The notes below the pieces were generated by a model. It saw nothing but the letters and a program-made list of their open reading frames with translations. It was not told the DNA's origin and searched no databases. From Ramularia collo-cygni (lineage: Eukaryota; Ascomycota; Dothideomycetes; Mycosphaerellales; Mycosphaerellaceae), in contig NW_019716259.1 in NCBI RefSeq assembly GCF_900074925.1, positions 180,462-244,461 on the forward strand: a stretch of DNA of 64,000 nucleotides, written 5' to 3'. This document shows positions 18,549 to 30,377 of the stretch, one piece after another. How positions within the stretch are numbered: the first letter of the stretch is position 1; every line of letters starts with the position of its first letter. The position numbers and the translations under genes were made by a program.

Positions 18549-20768
18549 TTACTCCACAGTGACCGACTTGGCCAAGTTACGTGGGAAGTCCACGTTCAGG
18601 CCCTCGGCTACGGCCAGCCAGTAGGCCATGAGCTGCAGAGGGATGACGTTGAGCAGACCCTGGAGAACGTCAACGGTGTGAGGAACCTCGATCTTGTCAG
18701 TCTTGTCGCCGGGGAACTCCTCGTCGCCGGTGTTGCAGATGACAATTGGACGACCCTTGCGGGCAATGACTTGTTGGTAGGCATTGAGTGACTTGGCGAA
18801 GATACCGTCGCGGGTCAGAATCATGACAATGGGCAGGTTCTCGTCGACAAGCGCGAGGACACCGTGCTTCAGCTCGCCGGACATGACGGCTTCACAGTGA
18901 AGGTAGGAAATCTCCTTGATCTTGAGGGCGCCTAAAATGCTGTTAGTCTGGAATTCTGAGAATATAGCGGGAACGATGTCAACTCACCCTCCAATGCAGT
19001 CGCGTGCTGAGCACCACGTCCGAGCAGGAGCAACGACTTCTGGTCCTTGAACTTGAGGCAGAGCTCCTTGATGCTCTGGTCCATCTTGAGGATCTCCTTG
19101 ACCTGCTCCGAGACCTTGCCGAGACCCTCCATGATGTCCAATCTGCGCTGTGTCTTACTGGCGCGATCCTCCGAAAGAGAGAGAGCGAACATGATCATGC
19201 AGACAAACTGGGAGGTGTATGCCTTGGTGGAAGCCACACCGATTTCGGGACCAGCGTTGATGTGAACACCGCAGTGGGTCATGAGCGAGATGCTGGAGCC
19301 GACCACGTTGACAATACCAACAGTAAGGGCACCACGCTCGAGACAGTAGCGGAGAGCCATGAGCGAATCGGCGGTCTCACCGGACTGCGAGACGAACACG
19401 CAAGTGTCATCACGGAACACCGGAGCCTGTCGATCCAAAAAGTCGGAGGCCAGCTCCACGGAAATGGGAATGTCGGTCAATTCTTCAAAGGCGCCACGGA
19501 CAGCCATGCAAGAGTGGAATGAAGTTCCGCAGGCGATGAAAATCAGACGTCTGCACCTCCGGATGGTGCTGATGTACTGCTTCAGCCCACCGAGAGTCAC
19601 AGTCTTGTCCTGCACGTTGAGACGGCCACGCATCGCGTTGACGACCGACTCGGGCTGCTCAAAAATCTCCTTTTGCATGAAGTGGTCGAAGCGGCCCTTC
19701 ATGATCTCCTGCAGCTCAATCTCAATTGTCTGAATAGTGCGGACGTTGCTAGTGCCGTCGGTCTTGGACAGACGGTGGATGTTGAGCTGACCCTCGTGGA
19801 TGTGGGCGATGTCGTCGTCTTCGAGGTACAGCACCTTCTTGGTGTGCTCGATAATGGCGGAAGGGTCGGAAGAGNGGAAGAATTCGGTNGGCTGTGGAAC
19901 ACCGTCATCGGAGAGGAAGGCGCGAGACTGCGAGCGGTGCAAGAGCGACTTGTCTGGAGGAGCCAGGAGGTTGCTTCCCAGACCACCAGCGTTCTTCTTG
20001 AGGGCAACATTTTGGCTGGCCGCCTCTGCGGACAGGACGTTCTCGCCGTCACCAAACTCAACATCAACAAAGTCAACCTTCATCTTCCGGGCGGTCCGAA
20101 CGCCGACCACCAAGGGAGAACCCTTACGCGCAGCCACGACCTCGCCAGGGAAGCGCACACTCTTCATCAGCAGACCAAAGGCACCCTGCAACTCCTTGAT
20201 GACGGCCTTGGCCAGCGTGGTGAAGTCAATGGTGGGGTGCTCATCGTAGATGTACTTGGCCAGCTTGGCAATGGCCTCTGTGTCCGTCTCGGTCTCGAAG
20301 CGGAAGCCCTTGCTTTCGAGGAGTGTCTTCAGCTCTTTATAGTTTGTGATGATGCCGTTGTGAACAATGGCAAACTCCCAGTTGGGGTCTGATCGGTGTG
20401 GGTGGCAGTTGACTCTGCTTGGGGGACCGTGGGTGGCCCATCGGGTGTGTGCGATGCCGGCGTGGTTGTCGAACACCTTGGTCATGTCGGGTGCCTCCTC
20501 CGCGATCAGCTCCTTCAGCTTGACGACCTTGCCAACCTCCTTGAACGCAAAGACCTCGTTGCGCTTATCGCCATCGACGGCAATGCCCGCGGAATCGTAT
20601 CCTCTGTATTCGAGACGAGAAAGGCCTGTGAGGGGGAGAGGATGGGTCAGCAAATGTCCACACAATGCAGATCCGTAGCAGCTTCGACGCACCATTGACG
20701 AGCGTATCGATGATGAATTTGCGGTCCTTCTCTACCAGGTAGTTGATGTAGCCGAAAATGCCACACAT
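18549..20768 (-). CDS. GFA1: Glutamine--fructose-6-phosphate aminotransferase (isomerizing)
   Basis: First committed step of hexosamine synthesis, making glucosamine-6-phosphate for UDP-GlcNAc, chitin and glycosylation. Exons are 20768-20693, 20625-18988 and 18931-18549 (introns 67 and 56 bases), encoding 698 residues. Cys2 of the start M-C-G-I-F-G-Y is the glutaminase nucleophile; R-G-Y-D-S-A-G and H-T-R-W-A-T-H-G follow. The isomerase half has two SIS domains, with CGTSFHS, SQSGETADSL, EIGVASTKAYTSQ and the C-terminal LAKSVTVE. A fungal insertion after residue about 210 (D-F-V-D-V-E-F, N-A-G-G-L-G-S) is where feedback control by UDP-GlcNAc and phosphorylation act in yeast. Ns occur at about 19875 and 19890. 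Confidence 0.97.
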
Positions 20769-22405
20769 GATGGCGGTGTGAGGGGTGTTATCTGTGTCAA
20801 GGATGCAAGCGCGTTCAATGCCAGTCGTAAATGCAGGTCACTGGGAGGTATGTTGGTTGAGCAAAGCGAGTGGTCTGGTGTAAGAGAGAAGGTGTTGTAA
20901 GCGAAGTGGTCAGGAGAGACGGAGGGTTGGTGATGCAACCCAGGCGTTTGTGATGCGGGATGGGAACATATAAACAGAGAGACGTTTCAGAAGAACTAGT
21001 AGCTTCCTCAGCCTCAAACCATTCGGCTTGGGATCCCGCGATGCTTGCATTCGCCAGCCAATGCGCTGTGTGCTATTTTCGCCGCAGAACATGGTCCCTC
21101 CTCTCTTTCCTCTCTTTTGCACCCGCCGTTGCTGCCATGCGGTCGGCGTGCGCGTTGAGACCCTTTTTTTTCGCGGCTTCCTCAGAAGCACGAACGATTA
21201 AAACACTAGCTCCATGCTATAAATGGAAGCATTTTTGGACTCCGTCGTCTCTCCACTCGTGTTCAATCCTCCTAGCGTGTCTATACTGTAGCGTGGCGGA
21301 ACTGGCGAGACGTCGGCAGCACCGACAGGTTTGGGATGACTTTGTCAGAAGTGTGTGTAACGGGCGGAAATATGTACAGCACGTGTTGGGATTATCGCTG
21401 TGCGACACACACACACACCTGGGCCGGATTCTGGACATGTCGGAGGCATCTGAATAATAGGCGCGCTCCCGAGCGTTTCTGGTTGTTCTGGGCAGGCCTT
21501 CCACCTTTGGTGAATGAAACAAATCGAGATGGGCGAGTTTCATGATGCGTCCCCCGCTCGTTCTCAGCACGCCGATGAGCTCACTCATACCACAGCTACT
21601 TAAAGTAGGTAGGAGTAGATCTACCTCGAGGCTGAGGTCCTTTGGGTGTTGGAACAGCAGTCGGCAGCCATATTCTACTGAATTCCATCGAGTAACCGTC
21701 TCCACTTATTTCGCAAGAATCTGCTTCGAATCACAAACACGCATACGAAGCCTGTCCCGAACTTCGAAACAGTACCACATTAACGCTCAAAGTCAAGCAA
21801 ATTTTTCATCGTGTCAAGATACAACGGCTGCTCTCCACATCCACACGGGCTGTATTGACGACGTGTGTTCTGCAATTTCACTTCACAAGACGTCTTCACC
21901 CTCCGGCTGAAAAGCAAATGGGCGGGGATATTATTCGATTGCAAGGCTCATCAGGTCCGGGAAGTCCTGGCCAACGCCATGGTTCGGTTCGTTTGGAGTT
22001 CATGCGGCCTTCCCTGCTCATCAAGCCAGAACTCTTGGCCATGGCCTCCGGAATGCGACACATACAGCATAAACGACCGCATTCGAATGCTGCCCGTCGA
22101 GTTTAGCTCGGAGTGAACTTCTCTCCATCGACTTCTTATCAGACGCCAGAGTCCATTCGACCCATGATGAACCGATAGGCCGTATGATGCTGTACACTGA
22201 GAACAGCGGCGTCTGAGCCTTAGATGATATCATTCCTCAACGAGTCATGCCGACAATATAGACATGGATGATGTGCAATCCCTGGCCAGAGGATGAGCAA
22301 AGGGATTGATCGGAAACGACATCATTCTTCCCGGGGTTCCAAATCAGTCAAGACGTCCACAGGAATGCTAGAATTTGGTGTGTGAGATCCACACTGATGA
22401 TAGAT
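20769..22405. other. Intergenic region, 1.6 kb
   Basis: It holds the GFA1 promoter at its left end. Small frames occur on both strands, none with a family signature. A TATAAAT at about 21218 on the plus strand is not followed by a convincing gene. A (AC)7 microsatellite lies at 21405-21418. Confidence 0.5.
21405..21418 (+). repeat. (AC)7 microsatellite
   Basis: Seven perfect AC dinucleotides in intergenic DNA. Confidence 0.9.
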
Positions 22406-24254
22406 TCACTTGCCGATGAGTTCCTCTACTTCACCCTTATTCAGGGCCTCATACCACTGCAGTGCGGCGCTCATGAGGTATCCGCCCGAGCCCCATACTA
22501 GGATGAAATCAGCAATTGTGTCAAAGCAAGCGGCTGTTCTTTTCAACATACCAGTAGCCAATTCCTTATGGTATTCTGCCCAATGGCGAGTGCCCGGCAG
22601 AGCCAGAATTCCAAAAATTGCTATGAGCTCGAAACCTACCGAACCAATAGTCGCCCAAACTCCCACCCACCAACCCAGCACAAAAGGCTCTGGACGCCAC
22701 CATTTCTCTTGAGTTTCCAACATGAACATCAAGCTCGCAATCAAGAAACACAATGCCGCCACGACTTGTGGTATCCAAAACGCGGCCAGCTTTTGCCAAT
22801 TCTCCATGCTGCTCAGAATTCCTGGAAGGTCGACTATGCCTGTGACGCCGTATAGGGTGACTCCGAACAATTGGATAGCACAGGCCATATAGCCTATGTC
22901 ATAAATGTGGTGCGTACGAAGAGCATGCCTACAAGCCACGGGGCAGAAGAGTCAGCAGTGTCTCCGCTTCCTCATTTGCAGTGTCTTTGAATCCCAGCAC
23001 GGAAGACCTCTTGCCTTTCGCCATACTTACAGTGTCGGCCACCACCTCCACGTCGCGTACACGCTGGAATGCCCCTCCTCGCCGCCAAGANCCACTCCAC
23101 CGCGCCTAGGAGCGGGGTTCTTGCCGTCCGGATAGATGGAGCCAGGACGAAGATGTCGAAGTTCCTTTGTGTTCCATCCAGCCTCTGGGTCAACCAGCAT
23201 ATCATCTATCGCTCGCTCGTCATTGCCCTGATGAGGACGGTGTGGAGACAATCGATGAACAAAATCGTGTATCTTCTCATCCAAGAGCTTCTTTGAGTCA
23301 TCTTGATGACCCTCGAGAAGTCTTCGCATGGCCGATCCATGGAACGATCCATCGTTCACTGCCTCAAGATAGGCTGTAACCGCACCGACCTGGTAAAACA
23401 GAGTTCCGAAGAAGAACGTTAATGATCCACCATATTTTTCAGCTTTCGACGTTTCAAAGCCTTCTCCGAAAGCGACTGGTCCCCAAGAAATAACCCCAGT
23501 GGCGACGAATAGTGCGGAACCCAGCGTGTAGGACCAACCGCTCCAAAAAGCCATGTCCCAGCTAGAGAATCGACGAGCATAAGCCTTGGATCATAAAGAG
23601 GCCTCATACGCATGGAACTTACTATGGAAAGGTTGTGAGCATCTTCCAACACGTCTGGCCAATCTCCTTGGCAGTCGCTTTCATGCGAGGCGTGAACCTC
23701 ATCGGCAAAATCAACTCATCGCCGTATTCGTCTTCATCATCTGGTAGTCTTGGCACAGCGATACTGTTACGGCCCTTTCGATTATCTCGGGCACGCCACA
23801 CCAGATCCTGTTCTTTCGCACTGTGTATGGCACCTTCCGAGTCTGAGCCACTGTCATATCGCACGGTCATCCGAAGGACTGTAGGATTCAAAAAGCGGGA
23901 CACAGAAGTTGCTTGAATCCTCTCGAAACGGAGCTTTGCTCTCTTGGCCCGTTTTTTGACACCAGACTGCACATTGTCGACAGCGGAAGCTAGTTTATCA
24001 AGCGTGTGTTTCTGGCTGGGCTCCTTGTCTTCACTGTCGCTATGGTCGCTTTTCGTGGATGAATGGGCCTCGAGACTGTGGCCTACAACACTGTCCAGTG
24101 TTTGGTCACGCGACAAGGAAGCCGAATGTCGTGTTGTGTCGTCCGGTGCGGCTTCAACATGATTGCTGCTGCTGCTCAGTCGACCGTGACCAGTTTGGTT
24201 GTCAAGCTCACTGACGGCTAAGGCAAATGGCTCTGGATTGTCGAAATGCGCCAT
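22406..24254 (-). CDS. Multi-span membrane protein of unknown function
   Basis: Exons are 24254-23623, 23561-23031, 22928-22552 and 22497-22406, giving about 543 residues. The first 200 residues are a hydrophilic, serine/acid-rich cytosolic tail with a basic patch (K-K-R-A-K-R-A-K). About six hydrophobic segments follow, for example S-A-L-F-V-A-T-G-V-I-S-W-G, the stretch around G-V-T-L-Y-G-V-T-G-I-V, and W-W-V-G-V-W-A-T-I-G. Splice junctions give F-P-Y-W-D-M-A-F-W and W-W-P-T-L-H-A-L-R-T-H-H. The last intron (54 bases, GTATGT...CTAG) is a multiple of three without a stop, so an unspliced form would also be translated with 18 extra residues. I recall similar proteins only as conserved fungal membrane proteins; no function is known to me. 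Confidence 0.75.
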
Positions 24255-25203
24255 TGTTTAGCGGGTCCTGGACACCACAAGAAATGGACAAGCATTCAAA
24301 AGGCGGAGCTTAGCCTGTTGTCTGCTTGGCCACCCGAGCAGGATTACGTGCTACCTATGATGAGACTTCGCGTTCAGGAATGGTCAGATGATGCAGTGCA
24401 GTGGGCAACGTCGGTGGCGTCTGAGGTAGTTTTACTGAAGGATGCTTACTAAATCTACGAAGGTTTGCGCCGTCAGCATATCCCGGAATCGTCTTCATCT
24501 ATCATTGCCCAAGAGGTGATATATGCCGGTCAACCATCAGCATTAAGCGGAGATTCTAGAGAGGTCACGCGAGTCAAGGCTGAAGGAAGGGCATTCGGCT
24601 GTGGCTCCGCCCTGTACAGCATTTCCCCTTCGTTGAGGGTTGGCCTTCCGGTTGGAAGCGATAGGCCTCTCGTCCAATGAAACGCTGAAACAGCAGCGAG
24701 CAGTCCACACGAGTCGAATCGCCGGAGGGGCAGCTCGGTGTAGTACTTCTAGATGCTGTACATCGTACGGAGAACCTCAGATACAGGACACCGCTCCCTT
24801 GCGAGCCTTGAAATGGGATGGACCGCGCCAGCGGGTTAACATGACGTTGAGGAGAGATGGAGGAGAGATGGTATCCATTGTATGCAGAGAACTATAGTCT
24901 TGTCGTTGACTCCAAGGCTGTACTCCTCCAGACACTCCTTCGGGGTCAAGATTCACATACCATAAAACGCAGCCCGGTATTGAACCGCAGCCTTCGACCG
25001 CTTAGGGAAGTGACAGCTTCTGATCATCCAGTCGAATACCCACCTCTTGATACAATCGTAACTAATGCCCCATGCATGCGTCACCGCATGTTCCCATAAT
25101 CATTGAAGTAGCATTTCACATGAATAAGACCTTCCCTCCGCAAACCACACCATACCCGCGTATTCCCACTCGCTCACAGCACCTGCTCCACGGAATTCCA
25201 CTC
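24255..25203. other. Intergenic region, 0.95 kb
   Basis: Several plus-strand frames of 60-85 codons overlap each other; none shows motifs. The left end is the promoter of the membrane-protein gene and the right end the 3' flank of the RhoGAP gene. Confidence 0.5.
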
Positions 25204-28200
25204 CTAGTCAAAGTCCATCGGCTTGTCTTCTAGCTGAACACCTTTGGCCTCCACTTCGGGCTCAACACTGTCATGCTTGCTGCCGACCAAGCTGTGTCTC
25301 GCCAATCCTCCAGTGCCTCGCCTACCGCCGGCAACCCTTCGACTGAGACTATCCGTCTTCGTGGGTGTGCCATCTTCAGGTACCGGTGACGAAGTTTCAT
25401 TGTCGGTGGTTCTATTGTACTTCGATATCGCAGCCTTGACAGTCGAGCTTGCCAGTGTGGTTGCTTCCGAGTTCGGGGCTCCCGACGAGAGAGCGTTCGC
25501 CGCTGGACTGGAACTGGAATCAACGCTGCTGGTGTGGTGGTGACTAGCGTCCGGCCCCGCAAGATCCAAGGGTGAAGAGATCGAGGCCGATGTTGCGGGT
25601 GCCCGCCTCTCGCTCTCCGTCCCACTTCGCATCCTGGCAGGCAAATCATCGGCGACAGGTTGCTGACGATAAACAGCATCAGCACCGTTCGTGCGGTCTG
25701 GCGTGTCAAAGCCTCTGGGAGGGGAGCCATGGCCCTGAGTTCTGCTGGCTGACGGACTTTGTGGCACGCCCAGGCTATCACGATGGCTAGAAGAGACCGA
25801 TGTGGTTGGCGACATGACCTTGGTGTCTCTCGCGTTAGCATTTTGTTGCGCCGCGGTTGCGCTGACGGGGAATCTTGTTTCAGGACCTCGACTGCGATCT
25901 CTTCGATGGCCTGTTCCGCTTGCGAGAGGTGTACGTCCATCAGGAGCAGGGCTGGGCAGACGGCTCTTGAAGGTTCCGCTCGAGTTGGCTTGCTGTGCTG
26001 CTGCAATGGCCCGCTGTCGCTCTTCCATGTGCTCACGACGCTTGGACTCGTCTGTGCTGATCGCACGGACTTGCCGCGTTGACCCAGAGTTGGTATGAGT
26101 GAGCGTGGACTGACGCTTTAGCTCTCCAAAGATGGCGTCCTTGTGTGCAAACAGATCTTTCATCAAACGAACGTTGTACTTTTCCGTCATGCTCAGACCT
26201 GTCTCCTGCTTGGGTCGCATAATGCACGGCGCCAACACCGTTGCCAGCGTGTTGACATATGCTTCATCAGCACTGGTAAGCTCGATAAGCCTAGTAAAGT
26301 GCGTCACCAGCGCATCAAGTGTAGCAATGTTTGCCAGTCGCAATTGTCCCAGAGTTGATTGTATGACCTGGATCCGAGCGCTTTCGGAAGAGGTTTGAGA
26401 TGTCGTGGTGTAAATCGTCTTGATGATCTCGTAAACGTGGGAGCTGACCAGGCTGTCAGGTAGCTCAAGCAGATATAGCTTCAGCACAGAAGCCACAATC
26501 GGAACCTCGTATTGATCAAGCAGTTGTAGTGACATTGGCTTTCCAGTATTGAGCTGATTCCGTAGGTGATGCGTAGCCGCCAGTGGTACTTCGACAGTCC
26601 AAATAGTACGGCGAGCTTCGTCGCCTTCCAAGTCAGGGTAGTGCGAATCGAGGAATGTCAGAATGGTTGTGATGATCAGTGGAACACGTTTTCGATCGCT
26701 TCTTGCTCGGGCTTCGATGTCGACACCGAATGCTTGCTCATCGACGTTGTTGTAATAGTTCTCATAAGTCGTGACCTTTGGGAAGAAATTGCCAGTTCGG
26801 TAGTTCTCCAGCAAGTATCGCAGATCCGACAGCGGCTGCACCGTCTCCTGAAAAAGCATCATCTTGTCCACCCCAGACTGCAAAGACGGAATNACGTTGC
26901 TGATGGCGCCGCTGAAGTCCAAGATTACGCTCTTGATGGCTTNGAGGCGATCCAGCTCGCAGCGTTCCATGAACTTCATGTGCTCAATCATCGCCTCCTC
27001 CAAACTGCAGCGGAGTCCGTCCAGCTTTCGGACTGCTACCTTGTAACGCTCGTCGGCTTCTCGCGCTTCTCTCCGTAACCTCTCAGCGGGAGTCTCGTTT
27101 GGATGCGCGTTATTGAGCGGGTTCCAGCCCCCCAAGTACTCGCCAACTTTATCGCCAATGGCAGGGCTTCCCGGCACTGACGAGTCCGAAAGGCCGGACA
27201 TCATTGTTGAGGTGCGATTCATGAGACCTGGTTTCCTCTCGGGCACTCCAGTAATCTGGAACACTTTCGGTCGCCATTGATAGTTCATTTTACTGCTGTT
27301 GGCGAACGTGTTCCCCATGTTCCCAATGAGCCGGAGAAAGCCGTTCGAGATCATGTCCTGCCCGATGCGTTCCGCGTACGTGACAGTCGTCGCGCCCAGA
27401 TGCTTCTGAATATACTCTGTAATGTCTGCTCCGGTGCTCACGTTCTGGTAAGTTCCCAAGATGGGCACCTTCGTTTCACCGAGACGGATGTTGTTCAGTA
27501 CGTGAGTGAGTATCTTCTTCACCTGCTCCGGCTGGTAGACCTCATCGCCAATCTCAATCGGCTCAGCTTCAGTCTCTTCCTCAACTTTGATACTGGGCAC
27601 TGTCACGGGCCCAGCTTTGGGAGATCCAGTCGCGTTTGACATGGGATCCTGGAAAGCCAACTTCTCTTCCTCGTCCAGATCCTCTACTCTTCGGCATTTA
27701 TTGTAGTACTGGCTGCGATACTGGCGCACAGTTTCGGCCTGTCTATCATGTGCCTTGATACGGCCTTGGAGATCGTCCTGACTGTTCTGTACACGCGCGG
27801 CGTGCTGATCACACCATCGCGCGAACGGGTTCACTACAAGTTCCCGAATGTTCGAAGCAATCTTGCGGTGGTTGCGTGCGGCCTCGCCCATTTCAGTCCT
27901 GACTCCATCGTAAGCCTGCAGTTGTCAGTCCTCATCTCATACTCTGCAATGTTGCAGAACTAACTTTCTTGACGCTGGCGCCGTCATCGCGCTGAAACCC
28001 GCCCTCTATCCTGTCCGTGACAGCCTCAATATCCCCAAGCTTTTGACCGTACATGTCTTCGGCATCGGCACGCATGCGCGCGACTGTGAGTATCTGCTCA
28101 TTCTCTTGTACGCCTTGCTGTAATTTCTGGAAGAGCACTCCAAGACCTGCCGCGCATTAGTGTCATTCTGCATGAGCTGAAGCAGCTCTCGCACCTCCCG

Positions 28201-28240
28201 CATAGTCCGAGGACCAAAAGGAATTCGAAAAGGAGCTCAT
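25204..28240 (-). CDS. RGD2: F-BAR / DEP / RhoGAP protein, Rgd2-like
   Basis: Exons are 28240-28195, 28146-27965 and 27915-25204, encoding 979 residues. The 46-base first exon gives M-S-S-F-S-N-S-F-W-S-S-D-Y-A-G and joins to G-L-G-V-L-F-Q-K-L-Q-Q-G, a classic F-BAR start. A DEP domain (about 205-295) interrupts the F-BAR, which resumes around 355-450. The RhoGAP domain covers about 474-680. Where catalytic GAPs have G-I-Y-R-x-S-G, this protein has T-I-W-T-V-E-V at about 514-520, so no arginine finger is obvious. The last 270 residues are disordered and rich in serine, proline and arginine. Family members bind curved membrane and regulate Cdc42- or Rho-type GTPases in polarity and cytokinesis. 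Ns lie in two codons (26893, 26943). Confidence 0.88.
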
Positions 28241-28803
28241 CGTCCTGTGTGGCCCGATAGCACGCTCGAAGAGTTGGTACGTCCAAAGTCGGTGTTGCGG
28301 CGCTTAGTTCTGCGATTCAGTTCGGAAAGGGCGCCTGNATCGTCCGACCAATTCGCATGCAGTTTGAGACACAACCCGTTGTGATGGATGGCTGCGTGGA
28401 GGTTAGAACACGAGCTGTTCTAATTCCGATCCTGCCCTATGGCTGGTGAGGCTGAGCTGCTGGAGAACCCTGGGAGAAACCTGGTCGGCGATCGTGAGCC
28501 AGGAGCGACAGCGGTCGTCTTTGCAAGGAAGGATTCGTGCAGCGCTGGGTAATTGTACGTGATCGGTATCGAGTTGATTGTACATGTAAATGTGGTACAC
28601 GGAGGCATTCTGTACGCGCCATAGAAATTGAGCCCAACGTCATCTTAAAGCTTGGACTTGGACATGGATGGCTGGTGATGTGGCGCTCGCTGATGGCAGG
28701 TACGAACATTAGCTCCTTCTTTGAATTTGGCATAACAACATGTTCGCCAACCTGCCGTCCACTGCATCGTAGCCTCGGCGGGACAAAATCCACCCTCGCG
28801 GTC
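28241..28803. other. Divergent intergenic region
   Basis: 563 bases between the starts of the RhoGAP gene and the small coiled-coil gene. No motif or gene can be supported. Confidence 0.5.
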
Positions 28804-29346
28804 ATGGCGCCCGCCAAAAATAAGCCAGCGAAAGATGCATCTCCTAGCCAAAGCGAGGAGGCCAGCCAGCGACCTTCTCAAGAAGCGTTACATGTTGATG
28901 AAGACGCTCTCGCACAGATAGCACAGATACAGAATGCAAAGGCATGCTTCCATAAGCAATCAGGCCAGGTCCGCAGCTGCTGATGTGCTGTCAGATTGCA
29001 AAATTGAAGGCGGAAGGAGAGGAGAGGATTCGCAACATTCGTAAAAAGCGAATTCACAAGGTCCAGAAGAAGATCAGCGAGTGTCAGCAGAGACACCAGG
29101 AGAGATCGTTAGTCTTGCGTCGTTCTTCCACTCTTTCACGTGCAGCCCGTCTCATCAACAACATCTAGCCGCGACCAAATCCGTCCGATGGTCGACCGTT
29201 TGCGTGAGCTTCTCAACAGGAAGCGCAGCCTAGAAGCACAACAGGACGAGCACTTTCAGCAAGTCACCTCGGCCATGAAAGCCACCGTGGAACAGCTCAA
29301 CGTAGCCATCCAAGACCGATGCGGCCAGCTAGCAGAGCGCGATTGA
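28804..29346 (+). CDS. Small coiled-coil protein of unknown function, 142 aa
   Basis: Exons are 28804-28941, 28995-29107 and 29169-29346. The first intron is best explained as GC-AG (AAG, then GCATGC; 53 bases; CTGAT branch; CAG end) because the only nearby GT would make a 26-base intron. The joined protein is a continuous charged coiled coil: D-A-L-A-Q-I-A-Q-I-Q-N-A-K, I-A-K-L-K-A-E-G-E-E-R, then after the second junction R-D-Q-I-R-P-M-V-D-R-L-R-E-L-L. The N-terminal 40 residues are polar and serine-rich. I do not recognise the family; size and composition suggest a subunit of a larger complex. The second intron (61 bases, GTTAGT...CTAG) is well supported. Confidence 0.6.
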
Positions 29347-30377
29347 AAGCAAATATGCACAATGTTGTCAAGCTTTCGGAGACGTTTGTTAGATGTGCAT
29401 CGGACCGCCAGATGCTCAACGGATCCAAGCCGTGATATCAGCAGCATGGCTTCGAAGCAGAGTGCATGTTCTGAAAGCAAACAAGCATGCTTCGATTTCA
29501 GCGGCTGACGTGTCCACTGTCGTGAGGCCGACTACAAGTCGTGCGGAGGGTCGATAAGGTTGGCATGCACGCACACGGGTGCTTGTCCTCGGAAATGGGC
29601 AATAACATTGCTGGCAAGACGGTAGGATTTGGCAAGGTGTGAACGATGTTAAGTTGATTCTGGAATGGCAGAGCTAAACGCACATGGTGCACATTTGTCA
29701 CGTCTCGATCTCAAACTAGGGGTCAACATTACCTCGCGCTCCACATTATGCTCCACATGGTTCATGTTCGACCCAGTCGGCGTTTCTTTCCCCTTTGAGC
29801 CGCACATCGTGGCTGTGAAGGTCGCGAAGGTCGATGGCTGTGCTAGTCGTGCAGTGAGCACGGCAAAGTGAGTTACCATGGGTCCAGCCTCGAGCATTGA
29901 TGAATGCGAGTCGATCTGGCCCTTCCGTTGTAACTCGAGCTCATTCATCAGTATCATGTGCTCTTGATAGTACGCCGTTGGCGGCACAGCGGCGACATGA
30001 GCCGACGGAATGGGAACACCATCGTCGTAGAGGACGCTCCTCAAGACTAGTCTAATTATTGAGTTTTGCAGTTTTGCATAGAGCACATTGAGTGACACAC
30101 AGTGAGTGAACATTGATACCTTCAGCTCGACAAGTTCCTCCCTCGACCAGCGACGATTTCAACCCGACCAACGCCTTCTCCGATCACCCGTACCTCCAGC
30201 TCCACCGCGACGGATTTCTCCTTCGTAGAGGCCATCAGTTGGTCCGGCTAGCAGGTCACTTAGCCTGGCCAGATGGTTCCGGATTCGGCTTGCCGGATGT
30301 TGGAAGCCCCATTATCGAGCGCGCTGCAATGCTTCCACCCATCCACCGTTGATCATTCATGATACTCCACTCGTACT
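29347..30377. other. Intergenic region holding one weak minus-strand ORF
   Basis: Between the coiled-coil gene and the YTH gene. Besides the weak ORF at 29649-30113 there is a 38-codon minus-strand frame starting at about 30230 (M-A-S-T-K-E-K-S-V-A-V) with a GTACGG donor-like site, which might be its first exon, but I found no phase-consistent acceptor. Confidence 0.4.
29649..30113 (-). CDS. Possible uncharacterised protein exon
   Basis: The open frame is up to 154 codons on the minus strand. The first part looks non-coding, but from about residue 27 (D-D-G-V-P-I-P-S, T-A-Y-Y-Q-E-H-M-I-L-M-N-E-L-E-L-Q-R-K) the composition is protein-like. It may be the 3' exon of a small gene whose start lies near 30230. 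No family is recognised and no intron could be fixed, so the limits are those of the open frame only. Confidence 0.25.
   Translation of the reverse strand: MFTHCVSLNVLYAKLQNSIIRLVLRSVLYDDGVPIPSAHVAAVPPTAYYQEHMILMNELELQRKGQIDSHSSMLEAGPMVTHFAVLTARLAQPSTFATFTATMCGSKGKETPTGSNMNHVEHNVEREVMLTPSLRSRRDKCAPCAFSSAIPEST

Noticed and set aside
19673..20392. Plus-strand frame of 239 codons opposite GFA1
   Set aside because: Complement of the conserved GFA1 coding sequence; composition (V, L, E, H-rich) is typical of antisense reading.
21216..21292. TATAAAT followed by a 22-codon ATG frame
   Set aside because: Too short, with no conservation evidence or splice site.
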